64,000 bases of DNA from Symbiodinium natans (taxonomy: Eukaryota > Sar > Dinophyceae > Suessiales > Symbiodiniaceae), in contig CAJNDS010001125.1 of the NCBI GenBank assembly GCA_905221605.1, positions 729,106 to 793,105 of the forward strand, in the 5' to 3' direction. Below are positions 31,340-43,890 of the stretch, in pieces. A model generated the notes under the pieces. The model was not told the DNA's origin and searched no databases. It saw only the letters and a program-made list of their open reading frames with translations. The position numbers and the translations under genes are program-made. Every line of letters starts with the position of its first letter. Position 1 is the stretch's first letter.

Positions 31340-33238
31340 GGGTTGAGGTTTAGGTTTAGGGTTTAGGGTTTAGGGCTTAGGGTTTGGGATTTAGGGTTTA
31401 GGGTTTAGGGTTTAGGGCCCTACTTTTAAGCATGAAGCTTCAACCGATTGAGGCTTGAAAAATGAAGATCGGTGTTTAGGATCACGGCTGAGAAAGGTTT
31501 TCGGACTTCATACCGAGGCCCCGTGGGTGTTGTGTAGATGCTCGCGGGCTGTGGCTTGGTGATTCACGTCATTGCCCGACCCCTTCAGAATCAGAATTTG
31601 AAACCCGAAACCCTAAACCCTAAACCCCAAACCCTAAACCCTAAACCCGAAACCCGAAACCCTAACCAGAATATCCTTGCGGGGCCGGGTTCCAGGTGTG
31701 GGCGGCTCTTTTGTGTTTGTTCGGGGGGGGGGCTTCTCGAAGCGAAACCGACCCTCAGCTTATCGACATCGCGTGCAATGGGCTGTGTGGTGTAGGGATT
31801 TGGAGATTTAGTGGCTAAGGAGGCATTCTCTTGGTAGGGGTTTAGGATGTTAGGGTTGAACCATCTCAACACCCCCCCTCCCCCGGTTCTCTGAATTGAG
31901 GAGTGTGTCCGTGCACTGCTGACACGGCGCGCGCCGGAGTTGACGCTGTTCAAGAGGCCAGTACGGAGGAAGGAACTAGTGCCCGTGTTTGAAGCCTAAA
32001 TCGGCCCTAAGCTTGAAACTTTCTTTGGTTTAGGGTTAGGGTTTAGGTGTCGGGTTTAGGGTTAAGGGTGTAGGGGGCTTAGGATACAGGATGACTCCAG
32101 GAAGCACTCCGCATCCTTGCAAGTTTTCTGGGGGGCTGGTAGACCCTCAGCCCAGGATACCAGGCAGTACATGTACATCTTCTTTTTTGGCGTTGGGGTC
32201 CTTTAACAAAAACTCACAGCAAAACGGCAGCCTCTTACTACACCCTACACGAAGCTTAAGCAGGCTTAAGACTTTCACTTGGCGGATGAGAGTGGGAGTT
32301 TCGCACTGGACGGCCAATGTGGCCGCACTACCCTGAACCCCAAAACCCCCAAACCCTAAAACCCTACAACACGAAAACCCTAAAACTCCCAAACCCCAAG
32401 CCCCTTAAACCTAAACCCCTAAACCCTCAACCCCAAACCCTAAACCCTGAACCCTGAACCCTAAACCCGAAACCCTAAACCCTAGACCCTAAACCCTTGG
32501 AGACGGGAGTCGGGAAGGCTGAGTCGAACTGGAAGCTTGGCCTACATGGCCAACGCGGCCAAGAGCGTCCAGTATTCAGGCCGGGTTTGGGGTTTAGGGT
32601 TTAGGGTTTAGGGTTACTCTGAATCTATCTAAAGGCAGTTACATGGTCCCTTAGTATGAGCTTCTGTTTGGCATTTTGGGTTTTGGGTTTATATGCGGTT
32701 TAGGGTTTCGGGTTGACTTAGGGTTTGGGGTTTGCAAGGGTTCATAGGGTTTGCCGGATTTGTAGACCCTGTCCCTCCTTGCGGCTTCCTAAGTCTTCGG
32801 GCTCCCTAGCAGCCCTAAACCCTAAAACCCCAAAAGCCTAAAACCCAAGAACCGTCAAAACCCTAAAGCCGTAAATGCCTAAAGCTCTTAAAGCCTCAAA
32901 CCCTGAAGCCCTAGACCCAAAATCCCTGAAACCCTTCATACCGCCTGAAGCCCTCAAAACCTAAACCCTAAACCCTAAACCCTAAACCCTAAAAGGGTGT
33001 AGGGTTTAGGGTTTTAGGGTTTTAGAGTTTTAGAGTTTAGGGTCTAGTGTTGGGGGTTTAGAGTTTTAGGGTTTAGGGTTTAGGTTTAGGGTTTAGGTTT
33101 AGGGTTTAGGGTTTAGGGTTCAGGGTTCAGGGTTTAGGGTTTAGGGTTTAGGGTTTAGGGTTTAGGGTTTAGGGTTTAGGGTTTAGGGTTTAGGGTTTAG
33201 GGTACGAAACATGGGCCCGTGACCAGCGTGATCGAGAG
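31340..33238. other. arrays and spacers, no firm gene
   Basis: 32091-32330 is open on plus (NSQQNGSLLLHPTRSLSRLK). 32810-33000 is degenerate CCCTAAA. 33060-33203 is a TTTAGGG array. No motif is recognised. Confidence 0.6.
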
Positions 33239-33335
33239 GATGGACTCAGCTGCACTACGCCACGGCGCGGAGCGACCGCGATGCCGTCGCGCGGCTCCTG
33301 GCCATCTGCAGCTGGGCGAACTTGAGTTTGTTAAG
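33239..33335 (+). CDS. ankyrin-repeat exon
   Basis: Begins ATCGAGAG|GATGGACT and reads WTQLHYATARSDRDAVARLL, matching the ankyrin consensus G-x-TPLHxAA..(G/N)..xxVxxLL at the T-x-LH, A-x-x-x-x-x-x-VxxLL positions (family knowledge). Codons end mostly in G or C. Ends TTGTTAAG|GTTTAG at a TTTAGGG array, with another array upstream. Neighbouring repeats of the domain were not found next to it. Confidence 0.6.
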
Positions 33336-34236
33336 GTTTAGGGTTTAGGGTTTAGGGTTTAGGGTTTAGGGTTCAGGGTTCAGGGTTCAGAGTTCAGGGT
33401 TTAGGGTTTAGGGTGTAGGGTTTAGAGTTTAGGATTTCTTTTCTTTGAGGGTTTTAAGGAGTTAGGTTTGTGCTGTGATGCTTGTTTTGAATGAGGTTTT
33501 GGGGGGCCTTCGGTATGGTTTTGGTGGTTTAGCCGTTGTTGTTTGCAAAGTGTTTGGCTCTCCGTGGTTTAAGTTTCGCTTGTGGTTCTTTCGTAGGGGC
33601 CTTGAGTTTTTTTTGGGGGGGTGGTTTGGCTTTCTGCCGGCGGAATTGGGCTTCAAGGCTAGCGTTGGGTCCGAGCTGTGTGTTCTTGGGGCTTGGGAAA
33701 CACTAAACCCTGAACCCTAAACCCTGAACCCGAAACTAGGGCTCTAGGTATTCGTCGGGTTTGAGGTTTTACCCTCAATTTACGGAAACCAATCGCCAAC
33801 ACCACCATTAAAGGTCGAGGCCCTTAAACCCTTGACCCTTTCACCTAAACCTGATATTGAGGGCTTAGGGCAGGCTGTAAACCCTGAACTTGTCAACCCG
33901 GACACAAAGTTGTCCTGCGAAGGCGGACAACAAGTCATAAATCTGACCTTCGTACCGGCTTTGGGGGTTTCAGGGCTGAGGCCTTGCTGTTTGTGGTTTT
34001 GGGTAACATTGGCATACCCCAATCTTTTTAAGGTAGATGGTCTATCAATCCTTCAGGACAATCCTTCAGGGTTCAGTTGAGCGTCCAAAGGTAGGTGCAA
34101 CTGCGGAAGCTAGGGGGGGGGGTGGTGTGAGCACGGACGCACTTTGCGAGCTCGGCAGTCCCTACACCCTAAACCCTAAACCCTAAACCCTAAACTCCTC
34201 ACGCAATTTGGGGCTGAAATTTCCAGAGACTCCCAG

Positions 34237-34311
34237 GTGAGAAGGCCGACGCGCAGACACTGCAGGACGACGCCGACCTCTTCCTTGGGTCAAAGCGCCT
34301 GGGATGTGGGG
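34237..34311 (+). CDS. candidate exon
   Basis: Follows GACTCCCAG| and reads EKADAQTLQDDADLFLGSKR, ending TGTGGGG|GTTTAG at a 13-unit TTTAGGG array (34312-34402). Unknown family. Confidence 0.4.
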
Positions 34312-34430
34312 GTTTAGGGTTTAGGGTTTAGGGTTTAGGGTTTAGGGTTTAGGGTTTAGGGTTTAGGGTTTAGGGTTTAGGGTTTAGGGTTTAGGGTTTA
34401 GGCTTTCGGTTTAGGGTTCAGGGTTTAGGG

Positions 34431-34512
34431 TTTACGAAAATGGGGACCCCTCAAATCGACCCCCCAAGCAGCCCTTTGAATAAGCTCAGGAAGGCACCCC
34501 GAATTTCGGAAC
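34431..34512. mobile_element. family E inverted-repeat element
   Basis: TTTACGAAAATGGGGACCCC start, GGCACCCCGAATTTCGGAA end; partner of 10949-11041. Confidence 0.5.
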
Positions 34513-34628
34513 TCTCTGGTGTGCTGCAGCTGTTTTTGTGCTTCGGATTGCACCCCCTGAGAACAGCCGAAGTGACTCCCGATCCAGGTGGAAGAGCAAT
34601 GATCTAAACACCAAGTATTGATGCCGTT

Positions 34629-34706
34629 GAGCGATGCACCGTAAGGCTGCGGAAAAAGCACGAGACTGATTTTGTGCTTTTTCTGCAGCCTTACGGTTCA
34701 TCGCTC
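34629..34706. repeat. 33-base hairpin
   Basis: Left arm 34629-34661 and right arm 34674-34706 are complementary at 31 of 33 positions with a 12-base loop (GAGCGATG...GAAAAAGCAC). It lies in an island open on the minus strand. Confidence 0.85.
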
Positions 34707-34993
34707 GGTGATTGACGTACCAAAGCTCGTCCAGCACCACCTTCGACTTTTACCAGCAGGTTCCAACAGCTTGCCTTGGCCAACTCCTTTCTCTGCTCTG
34801 CAGCATCCTGTCAACATGCGGGGGCGCAGGTTTAGGGCATCAGGCCCAGGGCCCGGGCCACGTACAGCCGGTCCTGTCCTGTTTCTTTTTATGGCTGGTC
34901 GTGGTTCCTAAGCAATCTCGGTGCCATTCATGCCTGTTTCGCGCCTCAGTCAATGCATTGAGTCGTGCAGTTCATAAGCTTGGTTGCGTGTAG

Positions 34994-35640
34994 GCCCAGG
35001 GTGTCAAGAAAGACTTGCCAAGGAGGCTGTTGGCAGACTGGCCTGCTCTGCCTGTGTCTGGCACGCTCAGCTGCCCTGAGATCGAAGATGTTGCAGCAAA
35101 CCCTAAACTCCGGGCCATGCCGAACTGCAGTGATCGACGTTGCTTCTACTTTCCTGCAGCTCGAACACAGAGTTCTCCTGCTCGCGATTCTCAACAGAGC
35201 CACGCGTTCTCCGCTTCTTCGTTGGCCATCTGTATCAAGGTGGGTTTAGGGTTTAGGGTTTAGGGTTTAGGGTTTAGGGTTTAGGGTTTAGGGTTTAGGG
35301 TGGTACAGGACAGGCTCTGTATCAAGGCGGTGCAGGCCAAAGAAGAAGCGGAGAACGCGCGTGCACGTCGACGTGAAGCGAATCAAGGACTCAAAGACCG
35401 TCAAAGGCTGCATGCAAAGGTGCTCCTGACTCAAGGACATGCCAGCACGACTTTCACGTTGAGAAGCTGACGGTTGACCGCCTGCAAAACAGTGACTTAG
35501 ATGTTGGAAGGGAAGTCCAGACCTACTAGCAACGGCTGGGCGCTGCTGCTCTTCAAGCTTGCTTCGGGACTTTGGAGCTGAAGTCTGAAGTGCAAGCTGC
35601 TCGATCTCGCCTTCTTTGCAGGTCTGCAGAAACATGCAAA
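34994..35640 (+). pseudogene. coiled-coil-like coding sequence, apparently broken
   Basis: Exon 34994-35239 ends ATCAAG|GTGGGT. The 87-base intron is mostly a TTTAGGG array. The next exon starts 35327 (CAAG|GCGGTG). The sequence TCTGTATCAAGG is present at both splice sites, as expected of an insertion duplication. The second exon starts as a charged helix (AVQAKEEAENARARRREANQ), then the helical reading moves to another frame (VEKLTVDRLQNSDLDVGREV) and crosses an in-frame TAG before QRLGAAALQACFGTLELKSE. Either two small introns are missed or the gene is decaying. The minus strand is also open across this region, so the strand is not certain. Confidence 0.35.
35203..35359. repeat. 25-base inverted repeat spanning the array
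   Basis: 35203-35227 and 35335-35359 are complementary at 24 of 25 positions (GAAGAAGCGGAGAACGCG shared). The arms lie in the exons on either side of the TTTAGGG array. Confidence 0.85.
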
Positions 35641-38018
35641 AAGTCAAACTTGCATCACGGCAGCCGCCCCCTCACCCCCCTCACCCCCCCCTCATCCGCC
35701 TCACCCCCACCCGATAGCATGGGGGGGGGGGGGGGGGCTGAGACGCCAGACGTAGCGATCTTGGAACCAGAAAAGGGGTTTAGGGTTCCGGTACCCTCAG
35801 CTCTTATGGGGAGAACATACTACATTTAGAACAACCCCTTGTGTGCAGGGTTTTTGCCTTAAGAGGATTTTCAGGGTTGAGGAGTTTTGGCTTTAGGGTT
35901 TTGCCGGTCAGGTCCTTGAAAGGGTTTTAGTAATTTCGGTCGCCGGGGCTTCGATGCTGCGTTTTGCGGTTTGTCGGGAGGGGTAGTAGGGTTTTGACCC
36001 GTTCGAGTTTAGTCGGGCTTCGGTGATTTGGGGTTTCAGTGTTTTGAAATGCTGAACCGGGAAGCGATGAACGGAATTCTTTTGTCCGAATGAAGGGTGG
36101 CCTTACTCTTCAGAGCCGCCAATTGGTCTTGGGCAGATGTGAGAGGTTCAACAACCCCAAACCCAAAACCCAAAACCCTTAACCCCCAGCAACACCCTCA
36201 ACATTGAGATGCTTTGAGTCCCGACCCGCCCACATAGTTGCTGCAGTTTCTGCAGTTTCTGTAGCAACCACAACCCGAAACCTACACCCGAACCCGAAAC
36301 CCTAAACCTAAACTCTAAATCCCCAAAAGAGTGTCCTCCAAGGATTTCAGTATTTGGGAGTATATTCGGGGGACCCCTGTTTTGGGAAATTGCCACTTAT
36401 AGTACCGTTCCCCTGAAAAAGAAGGTCCCCAAAACAGACCCAAATTTCGAGAACTACCCATCTTCAGGCGAGTACGACGAAGCCCTCAATCCCTAAAGAA
36501 CCCTCAAGCTACGAGCAGAGCCTTAAAATCAACAAATACGACACCTTAGCCAAAGCCAAGGAGCCCTAAACATCTCTAAGCTCCAACACACCCTGAGCCG
36601 GATGATTTTTGAACCCCCCACATCCCCAACCTAAGCCCCAACCCACCCCCCAAACCCTAAACCCTCAACCCCTAAACCCCTACACCCCCAAACCCCCAAA
36701 CCCCTAACCCCTAAACCCCTAAACCCCTAAACCCCTAAACCCCTAAACCCCTAAACCCCTAAACCCCTAAACCCCTAAACCCCTAAACCCCTAACCCCCT
36801 AACCCCCTAAACCCCTAAACCCCTAAACCCCTAAACCCCTAAACCCCTAAACCCCTAAACCCCTAAACCCCTAAACCCCTAGACCCCTAAACCCTAAACC
36901 CGAAACCCGTTCAACGCTGACCCTCCAAAAGAAGCTCCAGGCTTCAGCCCCTTCACATGTGGGCGGCCTTTTCCTTTAACGAGGACATCGCCGCCCTGCT
37001 GCTGGGCCTGATATACGGCCTAACTGTTTCGGGTTTAGGGGTTTGGAGTTTAGGGTTTAGGGTTTTTGGTTTAGGGTGTGGGGTGTAGGGTTTAGGGTTT
37101 AGGGTTTAGAGTTTAGGGTTTAGGGGTTTAGGGCTTAGGGCTTAGGGCTTAGGGTTTAGGGTTAATCACGGCCTAAGCGTTTCAAGGGTGTTGGAGTTTT
37201 GGGGTTTGCGGCTTAGGGCGCCAGGGGGCCTGGGCTTTCGGGGTTTGGGGTTTGAGGCTGTACCGGGTGGTTTCTTTTAAGCCACAAAGGACCATGGGGT
37301 TGGGATGTCGGACCCCGGGAGCCTTATTCTAAACCACTGGATGGGGGATCGACGAACTTGATTTGGACGTTTTGGGTGATTTTTGTTGGGTTTTGATTTT
37401 TGTCTACTCATCCTACACTGCACTTTCAAGTGGGACTCCGTGCTCACAGGGCTTACGATCATTGCTGTCGGGTCAGACTGCTGTTAGCCAAGTCGTCAGT
37501 GCTCTCAGCTTCGCTTCTCTCTTGGGCTTTACAAATCGGGTGGGTTTAGGGATCAGGGTTTGGGATTTAGAGTTTAGGGCCGTTAGGGTTTGGGTTTTAG
37601 GACCCCTGAAGTGGTTGAGGGTCCCTAGGCCGTGGGTCCGACACTTGCCTGAACACTTAGGGTTTTGGGATTACAGCCAGCCTCAAAGCCCAATGCAGAT
37701 ATGGATTGGGGCATTCCCAAAATAGGTGTTCCTCTCACCCGAAACCCTACACCCTAAACCCTAAACCTAAAACCCTAAACCCTAAACCCTTAGGGTCTTG
37801 GTTGGGTCCTTAATGTAAGGTTGTCGCGCCATACTGTATACAAGACCCAACAAAGGGTCCTAATTTACAGAACTACCCCAACATACCAGTAGCATTCTCC
37901 TCTTTACAAGGACCCCCTTCAAAAAAACACACACACACACACACACACACCCTGAACCCTAACCCTAAACCCAAAGCCCTAAACCCTAACTTTGGGAAGC
38001 CCCGTATTTGAAATGCAG
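35641..38018. other. low-complexity, variant CCCCTAAA array, no firm gene
   Basis: A poly-G run near 35723-35737. 36660-36895 is an eight-base CCCCTAAA variant array of about 27 units. 37363-37725 is open on plus with no recognised motif. 37795-37880 is a family D copy. 37927-37950 is (AC)n. Confidence 0.6.
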
Positions 38019-38090
38019 GTTGCTGCAGGCATCTGTGATGGCCCCTTGGCTTCAAGACTGTCACAGGTTCTGGGCTCTTTCAGGGGCTAG
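38019..38090 (+). CDS. candidate exon
   Basis: Follows TTTGAAATGCAG| and reads VAAGICDGPLASRLSQVLGS; ends near GGGGCTAG just before a family A copy (38100-38189), suggesting a GC donor. Unknown family. Confidence 0.35.
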   Translation, partial: VAAGICDGPLASRLSQVLGSFRG

Positions 38091-38099
38091 CCCTACGCC

Positions 38100-38189
38100 G
38101 TGGGATGTTCCACCTCATGCTAAGAGTCCGTACGAGGGGTTATAATAGGTGCCCATTAAGGACTACTAGTATAGGGGGGAACATCCCAA
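38100..38189. mobile_element. family A element, imperfect duplication
   Basis: TGGGATGTTCCACC and GGGGAACATCCCAA ends; the flanks CCTACGCC and CCTAAACC agree at six of eight positions. Confidence 0.65.
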
Positions 38190-39951
38190 CCTAAACCCCA
38201 CACCCATTAAGGCTGAAGGCTTTAGAAGGGTAAGAGCAGGAAATCTCTCTTCTGGTCACGGAATCCCAGGGTATGGGCCACGGTATGGGTTCAGGATGTT
38301 TGTTTTGAGGGGGGGGGTTCACGAGTTTGCTTTGAACCGAGGTAGACTGCCGCGGATCCGGTGGGCTCACACCTCTCATGCTCAGTTGCAGGCAAGGGAG
38401 ACGAGTGTCCAGTGTGTCGGGTGCCCGCTGAACCTTGAACCCGATGTTATAAACCCTAGGGTTTAGGGTTTAGGTTTTAGGTTGCAGGGTTAGGTTTCAG
38501 GGTTGAGGTGTCAGGGTTCAGGTGCAAGAGCCCAAAACCTAAGGCCCCCTGAACGGTTTGGGGTTTGGGGGGGTGGGGGGGGGGCATCACGACGGCAGGT
38601 TTGGCAACTCCATCGCCTGCAAGACCTTGCTCGACATGTGCCTTGGTCGTGAACAGATGTTAGGGTCGATGCTTCCAGGCGAGAGGATTCAGGATTTAGG
38701 GTTGAGGGTCGGGTGGGTGGGGGGGGGGGGTCTGAACCGGCATCCCTGTCTGCGAATGACGTCCCTCGACCCATGAAGTTCAACAGAGTCCATGACCCTA
38801 AACCCTAAACCTAAATGTGTTTTCGGCGTTTTAGGGTTGAGGCCTTGGTGGTCTCATGAAAACCGTCGTAGGGGTCTCAGGGATCCCCATTTTGAGGGCT
38901 CCATGCCAACCTGGGGTGAACTCTGTGGGTTTAGGGTTTAGGGTTTAGGGTTTAGGGTTTAGTGTTTAGGGTTTAGGGTATCTAGGACCCAGAGTAGGCC
39001 CTTATTCCCCTTTTTTTCGGGCTTAGGTTCTCTTACAAGCCCCTTAAAACCAAAGGGGGCACCCTTCTTATTCCTAGGTTCTCTTGGGTCTAGCTTGAGC
39101 TTAAGCCCTACATCCTGCATCAATGCCTTAAAACCCTGCATCCTAACTCCAGCGCCCGACACCCTAACCCCCCAAAACCTAAACCCCTGAACCCTGAACC
39201 CCAGGTTTTTGAGCTTGGGAGCCAGCCGAAATGGCACCAATGCCACATCCGTTTTGGGGGCGGGGTGGGGGGTTGCGGGCCGAGCTTTGGGGATTGGCCC
39301 AAACCCCAAGCCCTACACCGAAACCATAAGCCCGAAACCCTAACCTCCAACCCCAAATAATCCCCAAACCCCTAAACCCCTAAACCCCGAAACCCCTAAC
39401 CCTAAACCCCAAACCCCAAACCTAACCCTAAACCCCAAACCCCAAAACCCTAGACCCACCTCCAGAGCAGACCTCGAGGATGGCGGACGCCAATGCCCAA
39501 GATCAAATGGGATGCAGGCGCAGCAAGCCTACAAACGGCCTAGAGCCCTAGACCCTAAACCCGCAACCCCAAACCCGAAACCCTAAACCCTAAACCCTAA
39601 ACCCTAAACCCTAAACCCTAAACTCTAACCCTAAACCCTGACACCTTAGGTTTCAAACCCTCAACAAATTCGAACGATGAGCCCCAAAAAGGCCCTACAT
39701 GGTTGTTGCATTTCGGCGGTCGGTGGGCCCGGTGCAGTTCTGGGGCTCATTCAGGCGCCTTGACCGTAAGAGTTTCGGGTTCATAGGGTTTAGGGTTCAG
39801 GGTTTTGTACGGTTTAGGGTTTAGGTTGAAAGAAATTGTACAGGGTTTGGATCCCAATAACGTTTTGACCGAAACGTTTTGACCCCAAAGACTATGTTTT
39901 TCATTTTCTGAGGGGGGAAGAGGGGGGAGAGCGGGAGGAGGGGGGAGAGAG

Positions 39952-39997
<46 letters not shown>

Positions 39998-42900
39998 CTC
40001 TGGTTTAAGTAAATAGAGCATTTGGGCTTCGGAGGTGTGTTGGACTAAAATACTTAAACTCAGCTTGTCAGCTGTTTAGACAAATCTATACATGTTGTCT
40101 TGAGGGTTTAGGCCAGGGTTTTGGGCAACTCTCCACCCTGAGCCCTCCCTCCCCCAATTGCAGGCCCCTGGTGTTTGCGCTGGCGAACGACGCCGAACAT
40201 CTTGTCGGGCCACTCTTGGACGCAGCCAGGCTGAGGTATGAGGTTTTTGGGCTTTAGGGCTTCGGGCTTTAGGGTTTTAAGGTTTTACGGTTTAGGCTTA
40301 GAGTTTGGGGTTTCGAGTTTAGGGTTTCCGGTTTCGAGGTGTTTAGGGTTTATAGGGTCCCTAAGAGGAGGGGGGGTCAAAGGGCGGAATTAACACAAGG
40401 CTCCCTAATGCTCCCCACACTGCCTATCTAAGGTTCCCTAGGACCGGGTTCACGCGTTTAGGTTTAGGTTTTAGGGTTCAGGGTTTAGACTTCAGACTTC
40501 AGGGTTCAGGGTTCAGGGTTTAGGGTTTAGGGTTTAGGGTTTAGGGTTTAGGGCTTAGGGCTTAGGGTTTAGGGTTTAGGGCCTAAGGGCGGCTTCGGTG
40601 CTTTCTGCAGAACTTGCCTGAGCTTCTAGGGGTCATCTTCGGCTCGGACTGGTGTACGTGCGCATAGAGGCCACAGAGCCCAACTACATACCCCTTAGTT
40701 AAGGACCATACCGTACATCCTAGACCCGAAACCCTAAATCCTAAAACCCTAATCCCCAAACCCCAAACCCGAGCCCTAAACCCTAAACCCGAAACCCTAA
40801 ATTAAGGGGTCTTGGGCTTCCTGAAAAAGTCCACACAGCATGTTGGTCCGAGGCAGGAGCGGACCCCCGTCAGGGCTGGGCCGGACTGTGCCCCAGCTGC
40901 GCTGAGAGAAGCTCCAACAACCAACCCTAAACCCGAAACCCTAAACCCTAAACCCTAAACCCTAAACCCTAAACCCTAAACCCTAAACCCTAAACCCTAA
41001 ACCCTAAACCCTAAACCCTAAACCCTAAACCCTAAACCCAAGCCCTGGGGAACCCCTGAGCCGCTTGAGTTCTGAAACCCCAAGCCACTCAAAGTCCCAA
41101 GCAGCCCCCAGCCCTCGGGCCCCAAAAAGACCCTGAACCTTTCTGGTTTAGGGTTTAGGGTTGACCCTGAACCTTTCTGGTTTAGGGTTTAGGGTTTGGG
41201 GTTTGGGGTTTAGGGTTTAGGGTTTAGAGTTATTTAGGGTTTAGGGTTTAGGGTTTAGGGTTTAGGGTTTAGGGTTTAGGGTTTAGGGTTTAGGGTTTAG
41301 GGTTTAGGGTTTAGGGTTTAGGCAAACCCTGAAGCTCAAACCCTAGCCCCAAAAAGACCCTGAACCTTTAGCTTCACTGGAAGCTTAGGGTTCCGGGGTG
41401 TAGAGGTTTAGGGGTTTAAGGGTTTAGGGGTTTAGGGGTTTAGGGATGTAGGGGTTTCGGAGTTTAGGGGTTTAGGGGTTTAGGGGGGTTTAGGGGTTTT
41501 CAGGGGTTTTCAGGGGTTTTGAGTCGTTTAGGGGTTTTGGGTTAAAAGCTTAGAGGTTTGAGGGAGCTAGCTGCAGCGGCACACTTCGGCTGTAGAAGTT
41601 GGACTAGAAGGAACATGATCCGGTACCACAGATCCTGACTAGTGACCCTACAGGAAGCCTTCCGGCGTACCCAAGCCCAGCCTGACAAAAACCTAAGCCA
41701 TGAACTGCAAGTCCTAAACCTGAACTCCAGATACTAAAGCCGAGATGCCTGGTACGAATTTAGAGATATAAGGTGCAAGGGCCCAGAAGCCCCAAACCCT
41801 AAGCTAAAAGAACTGAAAGCCTCTTGAGCCCACTGCATTGAGCAAGCTTCCGCACGCGCGAGCACGCACACGCGCACGAACGCTGGCGCTGCGCACGACG
41901 TTGGGATTTGAGGTTTCGGGCTTAGGCTTTAAGACTTAGGCAGAACTTCGTGCGTTGATCTATCCGTTGTAATTACAGTCATAAGAACGACTATAGCTCA
42001 ATATGTTTAAAATGAGCTTTTGCCTTTACGACTGAATACACCCGGGACACCCCAAACTCGTCCCAAAAAGCCTTCCGCAGGGTGAGCCCCTCAACCCTAC
42101 GCCCTATCAAGCCCTATAAGCCCTGAACCCTAAGCCCTACAAACCCTGAACCCTAAACCCTACAAACCCTATAAGCCCTGAACCCTAGGTCCACAAATAA
42201 GGGGACCAGAATTGAGAGCTCTTCAAAGGACTTTGTAGCTGAATGACCCTTTTTGGGAGACTATCCCTAAACCCTAAACCCCTAAACCCTAAAACCCTAA
42301 CCCCTAAACCCTAAACCCTAAACCCTAAACCCTAAACCCTAAACCCTAAACCCTAAACCCTAAACCCTAAACCCTAAACCCTAAACCCTAAACCCTAAAC
42401 CCTAACTGGGCACTTCTGAGCTCAGCAACTCAGAGGAGCCTCTTGCATTTCCTGGCCCTGACCAGCTCAGCCACCTCCTTGGACCGCCTCATGGAGGCGC
42501 CCTGTGCTGTTTTACAGCGGTCTAGGGTTTAGGGCTAGGGTTTAGGGTTTAGGGTTTAGGGCTAGGGTTTAGGGTTTAGGGCTTAGGGTTTAGGGTTTAG
42601 GGCTTAGGGCTTAGGGCTTAGGGTTTAGGGTTCGGATTGCTGCAAGCTTTGCCTGACTTTAGGACTCCTGACAGGAGATGTAGTCTGAGAAACCTTACGG
42701 CCTAGCTTTTGGAAAAAGGAGTGAGAAAACCTAAACCCTGAACCTTATGTATGCAGCTCCAAAGGGATCCCTGAACCCGAAACCGTGAGGTGTGGAAGCC
42801 TGAGGAAGCCGCGAACAAGCAGCCCTAAGCCCCAGAAGTCCGAAAGTCTGACAGGAGAGGTGGTCAGATTCTGGTCCCTTTTAGGGGGTACGATTATAAG

Positions 42901-43480
42901 GCGACCGCTAATGTTTAGGGTACCCAAAAAGGGACCCTAATTTCGAGAACTCACCATGTGGTAGACACCAAAAGGCGGGTGGGAAGCCCTGAGCCCTCAG
43001 GAGTGCCGGTGAGGAAGCCCCGGGCCCTCAAAGGGGCCCTCAGCCCAAGCCCTAGAATGGGAGACCTCAAGGCCCGAAAAGAAGCCCTTGAAACCCTAAA
43101 TGGAGTGAGATGTGGAAGCCCGACTAAGGCCCCCTAAGCCCGAAAAATGGGGGGAGAGAGTGTGGTGTGCAAGTTCGCGTAGCGCCATGTTTAAACGCTA
43201 AGGAGCGAGAGTCCCTGAATCCTAACCCAAACCACCTAACCCCTGAACCCTAGGTTCCTCAAACGGGAATCCGATCGTTTGCTTCGGTTATGGGTTTTAC
43301 CCATCAACGCCTCGCAAAAGAGCGTGCCCTGGAATCGCACTGGCTGCCTGCCGGAATTGAGCGGGAATGCGGTACCCAGAAGGGTCCGCTTGTCGTATAT
43401 ACCCTAATGGAATTAGGTGCCCCAAATTAAAACCATTCTCAATAGGGCTTTGGGGAACCCTACACCCTAAAACCCTAAAC
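38190..43480. other. array-dominated stretch with many short spacers
   Basis: Arrays at 38933-38990, 39570-39625, 40515-40580, 40934-41038 (about 15 CCCTAAA units), 41230-41322 and 42300-42405. A 41-base G run lies at about 39957-39997. Family C copy 38985-39094 and family D copy 42866-42957. Spacers such as 38580-38690 and 40160-40230 are open but unrecognised. I assign no genes. Confidence 0.6.
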
Positions 43481-43539
43481 CCCTAAACCCCTAAACCCCT
43501 AAACTAATGCGGCTGATAGCTGGCAACCCATCCTCAAAA

Positions 43540-43890
43540 ACCGTCATGGTTTTTGGACGCTTGTGTTCGCGAAATTGGTAGTTGTCGTTTCGTTTGGACA
43601 TCGGCGTTCGCCAACTGCGAAACTGTCGTCGCTGTTGGACGACCTTGGTCGACAAGTGCGAAATTGTCATCGTTTTGGATGTCTGCGCGCCCCGACACTG
43701 CGAAACTGTCGTCGCTTTCGGATGTCTGAGCGCGCACAATGAGAACTGTCGTCGCTTTTGGACGTCCTTGTTCTCAAATGGCAAACTGTCGACGCTTTTG
43801 GACGTCGAAATTGTTGTCACTTTCGGATGTCTGGGCACGCGACATGCGAAGCTGTCCTCACCTGTTGACATGTGCAGCAGTCATCGCTTT
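43540..43890. repeat. degenerate minisatellite, unit about 42 bases
   Basis: Around eight units sharing GCGAAACTGTCGTCGCTTT-like and GGAC/GGATGTC blocks. Being about 14 codons long, the repeat keeps frames open on both strands: on plus it reads ETVVAFGCL-type, on minus DDSFAVSGRADIQ-type, repeats. Confidence 0.75.
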
